Part shown: positions 51,204 through 64,000 of the stretch, piece by piece
How the letters are laid out: each line of letters begins with the position of its first letter
How positions within the stretch are numbered: position 1 is the first letter of the stretch
Made by a program: the position numbers and the translations under genes
The notes under the pieces: generated by a model
What the model saw: only the letters and a program-made list of their open reading frames with translations
Told to the model about the DNA's origin: nothing
Database searches by the model: none
Source: Apostichopus japonicus
Taxonomy: Eukaryota > Echinodermata > Holothuroidea > Aspidochirotida > Stichopodidae
DNA: 64,000 nt
Direction of reading: 5' to 3'
Assembly: GCF_037975245.1 (NCBI RefSeq)
Contig: NC_092565.1
Location: 21,907,499 to 21,971,498, forward strand

Positions 51204-54200
51204 AAATCCAGCAAAGTCTCCAAGAAGCAAAGTCTTCAGCAAAGAGAAAAAAAAAAATTTTGTGAGGCAATTATTGGATTGTGACATTATCTAAAACAAA
51301 TGTTACTCTGATCTAAGCATTCCTTCGGTTTTCTTCATCTTTGGACATAACCTAATTGTGAGCAACCAGCATCAGTGATGACCCATCTGCCCTCTACTGC
51401 TACACTATCATCTAGTAGGTCTAACCAATATATATTTGACGTAGTTGGCAGCCCACCACATAATAGACCACAAACCCTGTTAATTGGAAATCACATATTT
51501 TTTTCATTTTTTTCTCTCTGTCAGAAGACAAGAAGGAAACTCACAAAATGTGTACATATAATCTTGATCCTCAATATTAAAGGCAAATTTTTTTATCAAT
51601 ATTCATATTGATTCCACAAAGCTTGCACATGATTGTATTCATTGTGTGCTCAGCTGTTATAAACTCTAAACTTGAATCCAGATCAGATAATACAAAAGTT
51701 TTAGCAATACCGTTCCTTTCTTACCAAATCAAAAAAGGGATTGCACTTAAATATAAAATATGGTATGATTTATAGCATTTCTTTAATATAGCCTACTGGT
51801 AACAAGCAACGATGGTAAATTAAGAAAGGATTATCAGGCATTTGTTTAAATCCCCCCTCCCCCCCCCCCCTCTATAAAGCTTTCATTTCCTGCCCAACAG
51901 AGAATGTCTGGGCAAACAGATGGATATTAAGCACTTCCCAATGGCAAGCTGTTCTTAAATTGATGCTAAAGTGATAAAATACATCCTCTGCCCAACAGTG
52001 TTCAATTAAAAGGAAACACGATACTGGAGGGAAAGCAGAGCAAACATTACCCTGAAATCTTATTTATCATAATCACAATTTTATGTACACGCTGAGCCAG
52101 TCATGTTAATGAGCTATGTCAACCACACAAAGTCATGTTTAACTGTGTGGTACTGGTTGAAGATGGGATGGATAACATTGAAGAAAGCAATCAACCATAG
52201 CTTAGCTTTCAAGGTACATGACATCATGGAAAAGTTATGGCAAATCTGCAGTTGAGAATCAACATCTTCAAAAGGCTGCCAATATCTAAATTTAACCTTT
52301 ACTCAGACTTCTCTAACGAATTTATCCAGAACAGTTGAGATACTTACTAAAAAGAAAAGTTCTAACGAAACATTTTACACATTTAATACTGCTTTAATAC
52401 CCTTAAGCTTTCCTTATAGCTCCTGTACATTTTTTTTTTTTTGCTTTTCTTTGCTGTGTTTGTTTGTGTTTGCTCCTTTGCGAGAATAAAACAAACTGAC
52501 CAGTGTACTTACAAGCACCAGAATCACAAGGAAATACTTGACCACTTTGAGACATTGTACACATTGTTAGAAACTGTTCTTCTAGTTTAATGGAAATGAA
52601 CTACCTGGTGCAAACGATCAATCACTGTGAACTGAAGTTATGCACTGCAGTGATACTTTACAAAACTAATCTTAATCAAGTGGTTCAACTACAGTAGATG
52701 ACCCCAGAAGTATGCTGGTGATTACACCCGTACGCGGAATGAATAGCTGTTAGTCAAATTAATCATAGAATAGTACCACCAAATAAATGGCATAAAGGTG
52801 ACATCAAGGACAGCACAAAGAAACAATATTAACCGAATGTATTCGATGTGAAGAAGAATATATGTAGATCTAGCTGAGGCTACTTTAAATACCAATTACA
52901 AGAATAGAGCACTGATACAGCAAACTTATTGTGAAAGCCTATTCATGCATTGACCATTTACAAATCTTTGGCCAAATATAGTCAACTGTACATGTAAGCC
53001 ATATGTGCAGATATTCTGAAGAGAAGCATATGGCATTTCAGATCATATTAGGGAACACAAAACATGGCAAATTTGCTAGTGAAGTTTCTCTGAGAACAAG
53101 GATTATATATCCTAATTTCAGTTCTAGTACCTGCAGATCTAAAAGTACAGAATAAGGGCATTTTGAACCAGTTATCAGGGACAGTTCAATTAATATCAAA
53201 TTAAGATTTCATAATTTCCAATCATCATTGAAAATAGTATGGTATGCTTATTAATAAACATGAGCACACACAGGAAAATGTATTTAAATTTATAAACCTG
53301 AAAACTACTGGAGAGCAAAGCCAAAACTTTTTCCCCTGGCTTGCAAAATCTTTCAGGGAATTTTCATACGCTTAAAAAGGACTATCGAGCCATCGTACAA
53401 AATCTCTGAAAGTAATATTGTGTACAGGAAGCTAACCAAGTTAACTGCAGTGGAAAATGAATTAGCCGTGCCAGAAGTAAGATTTTTTTCCCCATTTATC
53501 CCAAGGAGGTTGAGGCTCTCCGTCAATGTTATGGACATACAGATGCAGGCACACATATTCAATCAATAAAATGGCCAAATTAAAACCAAAGTCAAGTGCT
53601 TGTTTGCAAGGATGCATAGCCATGTGCTGCAATATATGAGAGGCTAAGGTCGGACCAAACTGTGCAAGCTGGAACTATATATATACTGATGGACACAGCT
53701 GCAAATGTCAAGCAATATTTGTGCCATTCCAACAGAAATTTTTTAGGTAGATGTAAGATATATATATTCTCTTTGAGAAATTGGTCGTATGTAATGAAAA
53801 CAATCTGAATGTGTTTTTACATGTAATTCCATCTTGTGCTTGAGTCCGTGACAAAGAAACTTGTTTGATTGACATTATTACACTATAATATAATAGTAAA
53901 CAATTCATAGGACAAATAAATCATATATACATTTAATACATGTATAATAAGTTTGCCAAATCTCATTATAAGCCTCTCTGGATCAATGGATGGCTTAGCA
54001 TTTTGTAAGCATGACTGGATACTATAGAGTTTTCATGGCCATGAATCTCCATTACCAACTGTGACCTTTCATATTCATAAACTTAAGTCAGGTCTTTGTT
54101 TTTTGTCTGTAATTTTAGCAAACCTAGCAAGTAATCGTCAAAAAAAGTTAGCAATTGACTCACCAAAACCTAATCAGTTTAGGGATTTATGAGCAAAGAT

Positions 54201-55339
54201 TCTACCTGTTCCCAATTTACATGCACTTTCCCTTTTATCTCCTTGAACTACACGACTGGAACTGTTTAAGCAATACGCCCCCCCCCCCCCCATGCGCCCC
54301 CTATATCCCACTTCCGGGACACTGCCCACATTTGCCTTCACCTGATCTACCAATCAGTAATCAAATATGTTGTCTTTCCTCTTAAGACTTTTCATCAGAG
54401 ACATCTTCAATGCGCTTTGAGATCGGCGATCATCTTTTGAATTGTATTTCTTCCAGAGCAAGATTTTTTTCACCGATAGCAACAAAACAAATTTATGAAC
54501 GGCATTTCCAAACACCGCTTTAAGATCAAACTGGAGATTGTTTGGTTATAACCTCAATTAAATGCAACAGTTTAGACAATGTAGGGATAAACAAAATGAG
54601 CAACAGTACACTCTTACACCTCTGTTTCTAAGAAATTTATGCTAATATTCAGATATCACTAAGAAATGTTTACAATCGGATCTCGCTTGGAAATACTAGA
54701 ACATTCATAAATTCAAAAAATACTAACTTGGGAGAAGAAAAAAAGGTTTACACAAAGTGAAATAGATTAAAAAATCTTGCTTTCATAGGGATGTAGTTCA
54801 AAGACATGCAGGAAGTTCAAATTTGATAAGACAGCATTTCAAAAAAACAGCAAAACAGGATGGTTAAAAAACAATTGGGGCATAACAGATAGGCATAAGA
54901 AAGCACTTAAGATTTTCCATATGGAAACAAGACCAATCTTCCAATTACCAGATTAGACGACATCTGTGGTATTTCGGAGTTGAAATAATAAAATGAGAGA
55001 TCCAGAAAAAGTACTAGAGTAAACTCATTCCATCTGGAAACTTTACATATAGTGTTGTTCAGTGTAAAAAGGTTAGCAGGTCATGATGTAGACACAGAAC
55101 ACTAGTGCAGATGTTATGGGGAGACAGGTATACAGGGATGAAGCAAAGTAAATACAAAAACTTAGGACACTAAAGTGAGCGATAAATATAACCACACAGA
55201 TTTGCTGACTGCCCGGGAGATCAAGTACCCTCTATCCCCCCCTCCCCCCTCCTCATCAAGAAGAAATGATAATAGCTTAAATTGTTCAAAGTCAATAATT
55301 AAAATGATAATAACATGAAAACAATTCACAGCCAAATAT
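51204..55339. other. No gene seen
   Basis: AT-rich with long C runs near 51852 and 54279 and a T run near 52432. Short open frames are not supported. A weak R2-like piece may start near 55080. Confidence 0.5.
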
Positions 55340-55440
55340 GCAGATTCAGACAGATGACAAATGGTTACCAGTTCTATCTAGGCAGGATAGCATTATAGTT
55401 CTGAGGTTGTGAGGAGACAAGTAACAAAGAAATAACCAAC
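55340..55440 (+). repeat. Repeat family R2, diverged copy
   Basis: GGTTACCAGTTCTATCTAGG, GATAGCATTATAGTTCTGAG and GTTGTGAGGAGACAAGTAAC align with GGTTACCAGTTCATTCTGAG and GTTGTGAAGAGACAGATAAG at 60136-60198. Confidence 0.5.
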
Positions 55441-58034
55441 ATAAATGTTTGCATAGATACCTATCTGCCTAATTTAAGCAGGGAATCATTTAGGGATGAA
55501 ACTTGTCTCTTATAAGGTAATATGGTTTCTGTGAAGAAACAGAACTGCTATACATCTTTGGACTTGTACAGCTATTTGAACATATTGAATAGCACGTTGC
55601 GATGCAATACTGGATAAATAATTCCCTATTAAAATTAGATGTTTTGAAATGTCATCTTAATAATATGCACTGTGTATATAAACTGTGCAGAGCTGCACGC
55701 TGCTATGATGTCCATCCTCTCTCTATATGCTGTATTCTCCCATCATACTACTGTACATGATGAATCTTTTATATATATTGCCCAGACAGATAATTATACC
55801 TTATTTTGGCTTTGTATAATTTGGATACACTGACTACTAGTAACAGTAAATAAAATGATAATGGTTTAGATCCTTCGCTATACTTATATTAGATCTTCGT
55901 TAGTCGTACTATATACAAAAGAAATAGTCTTTAGAAGCAGTCAGTTAATTGACTTGGAACATAAATTAATCTGACATTATAGTCAAAATTAAAGCCACAG
56001 CTATATGGATATGTACATATTTATGGAAGTAGTTTATATGAGGTCTGATTCATTCTGTTTGATAACATGCTTTCTATGTGTGAAGAGAGAATTAGCAGTT
56101 GTTTGAACTAAACTTCTTCCATTTACACCAATTGCTAAAGCATCATGTAGTTTATGTTAATTAAACCTAATTCACGTTACTTTTTTTGATCAAGGGTTGA
56201 ACATAATCTGATGTGTGTGACGGGAAAGAAACTTTCAACAAGTATTAAACCTGCATGGTGAGAGAGAGTAGCAATTGACATTTCAATTACCTATATGGTG
56301 ATACTACGGTGACAAATGATAGCATAGATATACAAGGCAGTATTGCTCTAATAACGAATGTCTAGACAAGAGTAAACATTGAATCAATCTCCGGACATGT
56401 GATGAAACGTTGTATTAATTGAAAGTCATACACCACAGTAAGAATACAAGAGCCACCCCGGGAACAAAATGTCTATATTTCAACACAAACATTTACCAAG
56501 TGCTGTAAAGTCAACCAATTTACATTTTTAATATTTTGTTTTTCTTGTTCATTACAATATTGTATCCTTCTGAGAGACTGAATAGTCCTGCAGTCTAATC
56601 ACTTCACTTGAAAACCTTGACCCATATAGACCTAACAACCATCCGCACCACCACAGAAAGCCAATTTCTGAGATGAACATGCATCAACTGTTATACTCCA
56701 AAGAGGTAATACTTTCAGTTTTTCTTGAGGTAGTGTTTCTCATTTAGCAAAAAAGGCAATCAACTGGGGCTTATAAATGAGCTAGTGAAATTTACATGTC
56801 TGATATCTCACAGCTTCTGTGGAGGCACTAATAATATTTGTCCACCAGAGAGAAGTTTCAGCTTTCTGTTTCTGATACAGAGGGCTAATATGTTAAACAG
56901 CATGAAAAATACACTTGGTTTGACATCTGCATTAACATAGTTATCTCTGTGTTTACACATATTACCAGGGTGCAGGTCGACCCTGGCCCCTGATAAATGT
57001 AAAATCTCTGTTTTGTTCACCGATTTGTTCATTCCTAGGTGAAACCTTCTACATGACTTTCCACTTCAGGAAACAGCTACATTGCACTCTTCTGATTTTC
57101 ATATCTCTCACTACCTGGGTGGAACTGTGCCCAAAGTGTCAGTTTGTTTTGTCAAGGATGGAAAGAGATACAGGTAACCTTAATGTTTATCTCTGAGGAT
57201 ATGCATGCCTGCACAGTATCCATGTCAAACACTACAGAGAGAATTTATTACCAAATGCAAGACAAGTGGAAACAGCACTCTTTAAAGGAAAGGATGTTTT
57301 ATCTGTTTGCTAAACAAAAATAGCATTTTCTCTCGATATGCTTAGTGGTAGCCTTTCAATTCCCTTTCTCTGGAAGTATATACAGCCTCTTTATTTGAGA
57401 GCAGGACAATCACCCTTCGCCTACTAAATAATTACTTTCCTCAGACACAATTCGGTGAGAAATCCACTTATTGAAATTATGTCCACAATACTGCTCAAGC
57501 GACGGGTACCAAATAAGCCAAGCAGTACAAATGAATGGCATGGAACAATATACGATATGTTCATTATTATTACCAATGCAAATTATTAACAAGTAATATT
57601 CAAGCCCCAAAAGGAAAACATCTCATATGAAAAACAAAAGTTAATATTCAAATATAATTTACAGAAATTGTACCACTTGCAATAAAGAGCAATGATGTTA
57701 ATTTTTTTTAAAGGTTTATGTGTGTGTGGGGGGGAGGGGGGATGCCAGGAACAAGGAACAATGCCATCATTAACCCAGGAGGCATGCAGTTTGTAAAATA
57801 TTGTTTTAGCCAACACATGGCAGACCAATCCCTCTCTAACCATCAGCATGAATGAACCTAGGTGACAACCTCCTTTGGGTCTCAACACACCCTCACTGTA
57901 ATACGTTAAGGGCAAGGTAATTCAAACTTTCCTTGTTTAGTGTCCTAACAATTTTAAGGATGTACTCTACTGTGTTTCCTTGTCTCAATTCTCCAGAAAT
58001 GCAACCATTTCTTCCAGAAATACAAGCAAAATCC
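55441..58034. other. No gene seen
   Basis: AT-rich. A plus-strand block at about 57085-57174 ends ATACAG|GTAACC and reads open, but has no recognised homology. A minus-strand segment starting NKTEILHLSGA (57020 downwards) weakly recalls LINE reverse transcriptase. Confidence 0.4.
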
Positions 58035-58432
58035 CAGTGGCAGAGCTAGGGGTATTAGTCAGGTGGGGGGGGGGGGGCAAAAATGGTCTGTAGGGGCGCT
58101 TTCGACACTATCTAAGCGGAGCGCCACCACAGGTTGGCGCGGAGCGTACAACAATTTTTTGAGTAAAGATAGTCCCTAGATCGCCGGAAATTACCCTTTC
58201 TGGGCCTTGCTAATTTGCATATAAACGAAGAATAGCTGTTAGAGCATTTTGTCAGAAAATTACACCAACAAAATGTGACAAATGTCACTAGGTAGATGAG
58301 AGCGCAATAAAAAAGTCAATAATCGCGAATAAGTAAAAAGTGGTAAAAAGCTGAAAAGGGCGTCAGCAGTCCATTTGAGTCCGTCAGGGGGGGGCATCCG
58401 CCCCCCCTGACTGTATGGACGCTCCGCCACTG
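58035..58432. mobile_element. hAT-type MITE (398 bp)
   Basis: The left end CAGTGGCAGAGC and inverted right end CAGTGGCGGAGC (12 bp, one mismatch) are flanked by an exact 8-bp target duplication CAAAATCC (58027-58034 and 58433-58440). A poly-G run lies near the left end and a GGGGGGGCATCCGCCCCCCC palindrome near the right. The left portion contains AAGCGGAGCGCCACC and GGTTGGCGCGGAGCGTACAA, present in reverse orientation in the element at 44388-45908. No coding capacity. Confidence 0.92.
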
Positions 58433-58440
58433 CAAAATCC

Positions 58441-60069
58441 TGTTTCTACAAAAAACCACATAAAATATTCAAATATGAAGAAAGAAATCAAATTAAAGTT
58501 AAATAATGGATATCATTTTGCTTTACTTCAAAATAGGATGTATTATAGTATGGCAATTTGACTATCCTTCAAAGCCATCCTTAAACACAATTTAATTTAT
58601 GACGCATATATAACATGCCCATATATGCTAAAACCAGATCATTATAGAGCCTTATAATGTTTAATTTATAAAACTTATGAAAAATATTCAACAGGAAACC
58701 AACAACTTGGTAACTCCTCTCATAACATAGACTGTCAATACTGCCATGTTCAGCTGTCTAACTCAAGTCGATAATGCAAGAGAAATGGAAGTTTTATTTC
58801 CAGATGCAGCCGGCAGCATTCAACCGATAGTGAATATGTTGCTGCCATAAATTAAACGTTGAATAGTGACAATAAGAGCAATTCAAATGTAAGCTGCATG
58901 AATTAGCCAAGTGTTGCCAAAAACTTGCCCAATTTATTAACACAGCTGTATATCAAGTGCACAAATGATATATATGCCTTTAGATGCGGGCAGCTTCGTA
59001 TTGGTATATTCTTCCTTGTGGCGCCAGCAGGAGAATTACTAGCCTTGCAGCAGCGGCAGTAGCAGCGATGTGAAAGCCTTTGTAAATGAGGTGAGTCAAA
59101 CATTTCACGGACAAAGACATCACTGAAGTACAGAATTAATAAGAATCCTCCTCCAAAGGTGACAATGAAGTGGGTGGAATAAACTGATAGGTATTTAGGG
59201 TAACAGGTAAACAAGTTTATCACATTTCTAAGTCAAACTGAGACACGACCAACAAACTATTAATATTCAAAAGGACAATCTTAAGAGGATGTACATCAAA
59301 TGGAAAGTTTCTCTCTGGGTTATTTTTTCCTTGGTTAAAGGCTTCTTTTCTTTAAGTCACTGCCACCCATTGTTTATACAACCTTTTCAAAATCTTAAGG
59401 AGTATATATCTGTTCACTCTTTGACATTTATAAAAAAAAAATAGTTGAAATTCCAGCATGCATTTATTGATATGTAGATATGATTTAGACAGCAGGGATG
59501 AATCACTTGCAAACAGCTGCGGATTGAAAATGTATGCCAGAAATATTTACTATAATTACAATCTCAGTACAGCTTTACTTCATAAGTAAACAAAGAAACA
59601 TAGGTAAGCTTTGAAAAAATAAACAAGGTTGCCTTGTAGTTTGAAGCATGCAACTCAAATTTGCCCAGTTAAATGATATCTCAACCTCCATTGACCACAT
59701 GACCTTTGACATTTTACATTATAACTAATGCAATGTAAACTTTCAGGTTCTTGTGTGCGTTTGGTGTTTAGGCCATTGTATCATTACGGTAAGTAATTGT
59801 TGTGGTCAAAAAGCTGTTTTTGTTTATTTGACCTCTGACTCTATGACACCATAAGTCAGGAGGAGTTGCTGACACACTATTTAATGTTCTTATGCAAAAC
59901 CGCATACACACATATCATCTCACCCAAAACTGGAACACCAATCACCTATTCCACTTGGTAAATACTTCAGTATCAAAATTATGGAAAGGACCAAGAACCT
60001 AGGTTCCAATTCCGTACAAAAATCGCTGTAGGATATCCGGACAACAAAATGGAAGATGTTGGCACTTTG
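58441..60069. other. No gene assigned
   Basis: A minus-strand frame at 58903-59223 contains a Cys-rich stretch and SNSPAGATRKN, faintly like the N-terminal region of GAF phosphodiesterases, but without clear splice sites. Otherwise AT-rich. Confidence 0.35.
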
Positions 60070-60225
60070 GATGGTAGAATGAGAAGGAAGGGCATCGACC
60101 AGAGGAGCCGGTCAAAGAGGGTGCACAGTGGTAATAGGTTACCAGTTCATTCTGAGCACGATAGAACAGGGTGCTCAGGTTGTGAAGAGACAGATAAGCG
60201 AGGAACGAAGTAAATACACATGTCA
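60070..60225 (+). repeat. Repeat family R2, copy
   Basis: GGATGGTAGAATGAGAAGGA, GTGCACAGTGGTAATAGGTT, ACCAGTTCATTCTGAGCACG, GATAGAACAGGGTGCTCAGG and GAAGAGACAGATAAGCGAGG, then a GAAGTAAATAC end. The block order matches 55340-55440 and, more loosely, 15877-16036 and 51047-51203. Confidence 0.5.
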
Positions 60226-62800
60226 TCTGACCCGAAAATGGAACACTACTCACCTATTCCTATATCATGATGGAGTACTGGTAAACTTTTGACACCTCAC
60301 ATTTCAATGGCAACCATTGCTTTATGGTAACCAATACAGCACTCTTACTTAGGTTGCAACAGCCAGCTGACGACTAAACCTCTTCTCCCATGTACATTAC
60401 AAGTTGTCAGATGAGATGATAGCTAATTTAAAGAAGCTAAATCAGGAACAGTGAATGTATTCATTTTTCTAAATGAAATAACAAAACAACTTTTGAGTTC
60501 ATAAAGACCTAAGAGAAATAATTTAGGGATACACAAACACAGCAATTATCATTAACTTAATTAGATCCTTAAGATAGAAATCGTTCTGATGAATGACTCC
60601 ATCAAACAGATAAGCAATTAAATGTGCTCCCTTTTGGAGATATCCTAATATAAATGTCATATCTGGGAGTTGTCATTATGTAAATCTGTAAAGTCATAAT
60701 GTCCCTTAAGATCTGAAACCTTTAAATTGGCCTTGGTTTTATATTCATATTTTCAAGGTAAATATGTTAGCAGTACTCACATTCTAACCAAATGCCAAAA
60801 AACAAATTAGGTCATTTGAGAATTTCAATCTTTTAGATTCAGGATTTGCAAAAACCCATCTTTACTACAGAATATATAACACTGCAAGAAGTAAAGAAAA
60901 ACCATCAAAATCTGACGCACATGAGGTTTGATGATGTCATTTTCCGACTTGCTCAATTCTTCGGCCATGTATGATACCTCTCAAGTTAGATGGAACAAGA
61001 TATTTCTTAGCCGTTTGTGAAAGTTAACCAATCGCATAGCCTGCAGACCAATGACGATGATTAAATTTGTGTCTCCTTTAAATTTTCACAATTATATTTT
61101 TGCAGTGAGGGACTTTACAGTTCTGAGTATTGACATCAATTATATGACAAAAGATACACTCCTCACACTTTTACATAATGAACTGACGTAACTTGTTATA
61201 ATGTTCAATTGAACTTGTCCTTCAGCATCGGAGAGAAGTTTGCAGTTTACTGTTGTTTCAGTTCTTTTCACTTAGTGTACCATCTTATAAAAAGGCCTGA
61301 GAGGAGTCACAACAAAAGCAAACACATTAACTGGAAGTATATTAAAGAACTGTGCAAATGTACACACACACACACAAGCATAAAAGTCCTATATAGCAAA
61401 ACATTCAATTGTCATGGACACAATTTCTTTTTCTTCTTAATTCTCTCCGCACCAGTAGTCGCATAAGGCCATCATGGACACATTTTATGAACAAACGATG
61501 TTGTGCACTTGCTAGCAGTAATGTGTGGAGTTTGAAACAACAAATTCCACTATTGTGAATTTAAGTGAGAACCATTTACAAGAAATATCACTTCTGATAT
61601 TGAAACTAATTAGAAAACTTTCCAGAAAACAAAACAGGTGGAGGTTAGTACTAAAATTTCATATATTTTGAACATACGATCACTGTCCCAAAACATTCAG
61701 AAAAAGAATGAATGTACATACACAAATGACAGTAATAGGACGAGATGACATTGTAAGGAATATATGTCTTGAATGTTTCATGTATTTTCTTTGTAAAGAT
61801 TACAAATAATGATCAATCAGGATGGATATTATGCAGATGACAAGGAAAGGGAAACAAACATTCCATAAATCCACTTTATCCTGTTTCAACACTTGGCATA
61901 GAGAATGTCTAGCAACTGTGCAAATGTGCAAAAATGCAACCATTTGAAGATTTGCAATATCTCCTGAGAGATACCCTCATTTTCGTTTCTTTTTTTTTTC
62001 AAATGATGAATCAACATTTCAGACTCAAAATACTCCATTTATGAATGACAACTTGGGAATATTCCATGAACAAAGTTTGGTAGGTTCCGTCTTGTGAATT
62101 TAAGCCAGCTATTTAAGACTGCGCACACAAATAACCATGGGTATGTTCTTGTTATGATGAATGAGAGGACGTCCTTAATTCTTCGAATTCACAAGACATA
62201 TACGCTACTTTCCCATCATGTCCTCAGGCTCCATTGTCTTAAAGTCTCCTCAATTGTTTACAAGTCTTAATTACTTCAAATGGGTTCTACTCTTTTATAG
62301 GAGATTGATTTAAACTACTTTAATTGCTTCAGGGAAATGTCTCATGGTTGTAAGCCATGCTATCCAGATGGTAGCAATAAATTTCTCATTTACTGTGAAC
62401 AGCATAAATATCCCCAGATATTTTTTATGTCCACATGTATGTAGTTAAAAAACCACTGGCAAATGAAGTCACCCCTCTTGTTAGTGTATCTGATAAACAA
62501 AGTGTTGCTTCAAGCTTGGAAATATTTATCACTTGATACAACTAACAAGAATTTGACTATCAAAGTGACAGGTCCCTATAGATTATTATTAGATGTTCAG
62601 AGATGCTAGATCATTATTAATTGATAGTCCTCACATCATTTGTAGGTTGATGAGATAGCTAGAGAAACTTCAGTTGTTTTCCTTTTCGTTCTTGTCGGAC
62701 TACCCACAATGCTTTTCTACTTTGCACAATGTTTTCTTCGTAATGTTTTGCCTCACTAGAAGCCGGTCCCTTTAGATTATTTTCCTAAGTATCTTCAGAC
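60226..62800. other. No gene seen
   Basis: AT-rich, with a short CA run near 61362. No exon, RNA or mobile-element boundary was recognised. Confidence 0.5.
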
Positions 62801-62899
62801 ATGACTCAAGACGTCAGGTGTGGAATATACCGTTTCGCGCACATGAGCTCATCATCGAGTTACAAGAGAAAAGGACCCAGCGGAGCAAGGACGGAATAA
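62801..62899 (+). CDS. Possible 32-codon small ORF
   Basis: A short frame MTQDVRCGIYRFAHM, then five serines, then YKRKGPSGARTE and a TAA stop. It is noticeably more GC-rich and basic than the surrounding DNA. The region just upstream has CTACCCACAATGC (62700-62712) and the ACGTCA at 62811 is a CRE half-site. No homology is recognised, and a frame this short is expected by chance, so it is recorded only as a candidate small ORF or first exon. Confidence 0.15.
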   Translation: MTQDVRCGIYRFAHMSSSSSYKRKGPSGARTE

Positions 62900-64000
62900 A
62901 TTGTGATATTATCCTTTTAACAGATGTATCAATTTACTTCATCCTGGAACAGGAGTACCAAATCTAATTTATCTACCAATTTCTCACTTGTCCTCTGGAC
63001 TTTGTTAAGTTCATCATTCTTTCACTATATTATTTTCATTCACTTTACTCAAGGTCACTGTTCATCCTTAGGATACTGTCACCATTTCCTTTGGCTTGTC
63101 TTTCTGAGATGCAGTACGAGTGGCATTTGCATTTTATGCTACCTTACCACCTGGAAAATTATTTTGTGACCAGTGAAAATACGTTTCCTCTTTTTTTCAC
63201 CACCCCCCCGTTTTTGATTGTCTATCACGGAATTGGATATTGTATTGACTTCTCATAATATCATATTTACAGAATGAAACAAAACTGTGGGTCTACAGTA
63301 CTGTTCAGCTAAATCATCAATGATGTCATTTATCTACTTATATTACCGTTTAATTATGGCAGTAACCCTCATATCATAACCTTTTTCCAATCCATATGTC
63401 AACATGGCCAATTGTTAACCAACACTGCCACTGAACCAATCTCATTCGGGTTTCATTACTTATAAAAATTACTTCCACTGCCAACATTATCCACTAAATG
63501 TTTACTACATGCCGCAATAATTTATGAATATTTTAGATACATTAGAAAAACCTCTCGAAACAAATAATTATGAAGGTTTTATTTAGTATTGATCACAATA
63601 ATGTGAAGGGCTCAGTTTTCTATGTACTCAGTCACAGAGTTGCTTATATATATTTACTTCAGTATCTGCTTTTTCTTATCCACATATGGATATTTTGTCA
63701 AAATATACAGTATATAATTTATATAATAAACTATAGCCATACAAACACAACACATTCACTATATAGGCAGGTATTAATGCATGGACTGTGGAATCCCCAA
63801 TATCATCATATTTCTTTAAAAGGTTTACAACAAAAACCAGAAAAGGAAAAGGTTTAGTGGTTACGATGCCCAAACATATTCAACTTGTGGACACCAAAAT
63901 GAAGAGGGATTATCTATTGATTAATGAGGCAACATGTAAAGGAGAGAACCAGGAATCAGTTATCATGTTGACAAGGTCTATTTTAGTGACATCATATAAA
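62900..64000. other. No gene seen
   Basis: AT-rich sequence with a C run near 63203. The 95-codon plus-strand frame at 63570-63857 has low-complexity AT-driven composition and overlaps an antisense frame. Confidence 0.5.

Noticed and set aside
56808-57032. Minus-strand frame with NKTEILHLSGA as a LINE reverse transcriptase piece
   Set aside because: Only one short motif resembles the family; the following residues do not continue the expected order.
58903-59223. 106-codon minus-strand frame as a possible N-terminal exon of the phosphodiesterase
   Set aside because: The similarity is limited to a few residues (NSPAGATRKN) and no convincing acceptor and donor pair surrounds it.

Overview
The window looks like nuclear DNA of an invertebrate animal. 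It is AT-rich, has no long open reading frame, and its few recognisable coding pieces are short exons with GT/AG borders separated by kilobases of repeats. The LINE, SINE, Penelope-like and hAT-type remnants would suit an echinoderm or another marine invertebrate, but the species cannot be fixed from this sequence. There are no bacterial operons, CRISPR arrays, rRNA genes or intact tRNA genes.

The one recognisable host gene is on the minus strand. It is a PDE11-type dual cAMP/cGMP phosphodiesterase, seen only as a middle part. An exon at 28859-28948 carries the end of GAF-A, an exon at 13271-13411 opens GAF-B, and a serine/proline-rich exon at 12190-12291 probably follows. All three are phase 0 at both ends. 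The catalytic exons should lie to the left of the window. The first GAF-A exons should lie to the right of 28948, inside or beyond the window, but I could not find them. A 52-codon open exon-like block at 25194-25349, same strand and also phase 0/0, sits inside the 15.4-kb intron and could be a cassette exon in the linker between the two GAF domains.

The rest is intronic or intergenic DNA full of mobile-element debris. Three non-autonomous hAT-type elements have terminal inverted repeats and exact 8-bp target duplications: 26938-27954 (CTTGTGAC), 44388-45908 (CTATCCTA) and 58035-58432 (CAAAATCC). The last two share a terminal module. A Penelope-like 3' end with a 43-bp tandem array occurs at 28127-28740, and a 5'-truncated copy of the same tail at 1108-1478. 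A degenerate CR1/L2-type LINE 3' end lies at 19630-20232, a full SINE with 8-bp target duplications at 13675-14055, a tRNA-like SINE head at 23563-23640 and a SINE tail at 48352-48420. A U2 snRNA fragment lies at 16441-16488.

Several local duplications stand out: a near-identical 0.6-kb tandem pair at 2240-3445, an older pair at 3936-4690, and short pairs with periods of about 126, 52 and 117 bp. Two further interspersed families have no clear class (near 600, 17153 and 33215; and near 15877, 51047, 55340 and 60070). Roughly two thirds of the window holds nothing I can assign.
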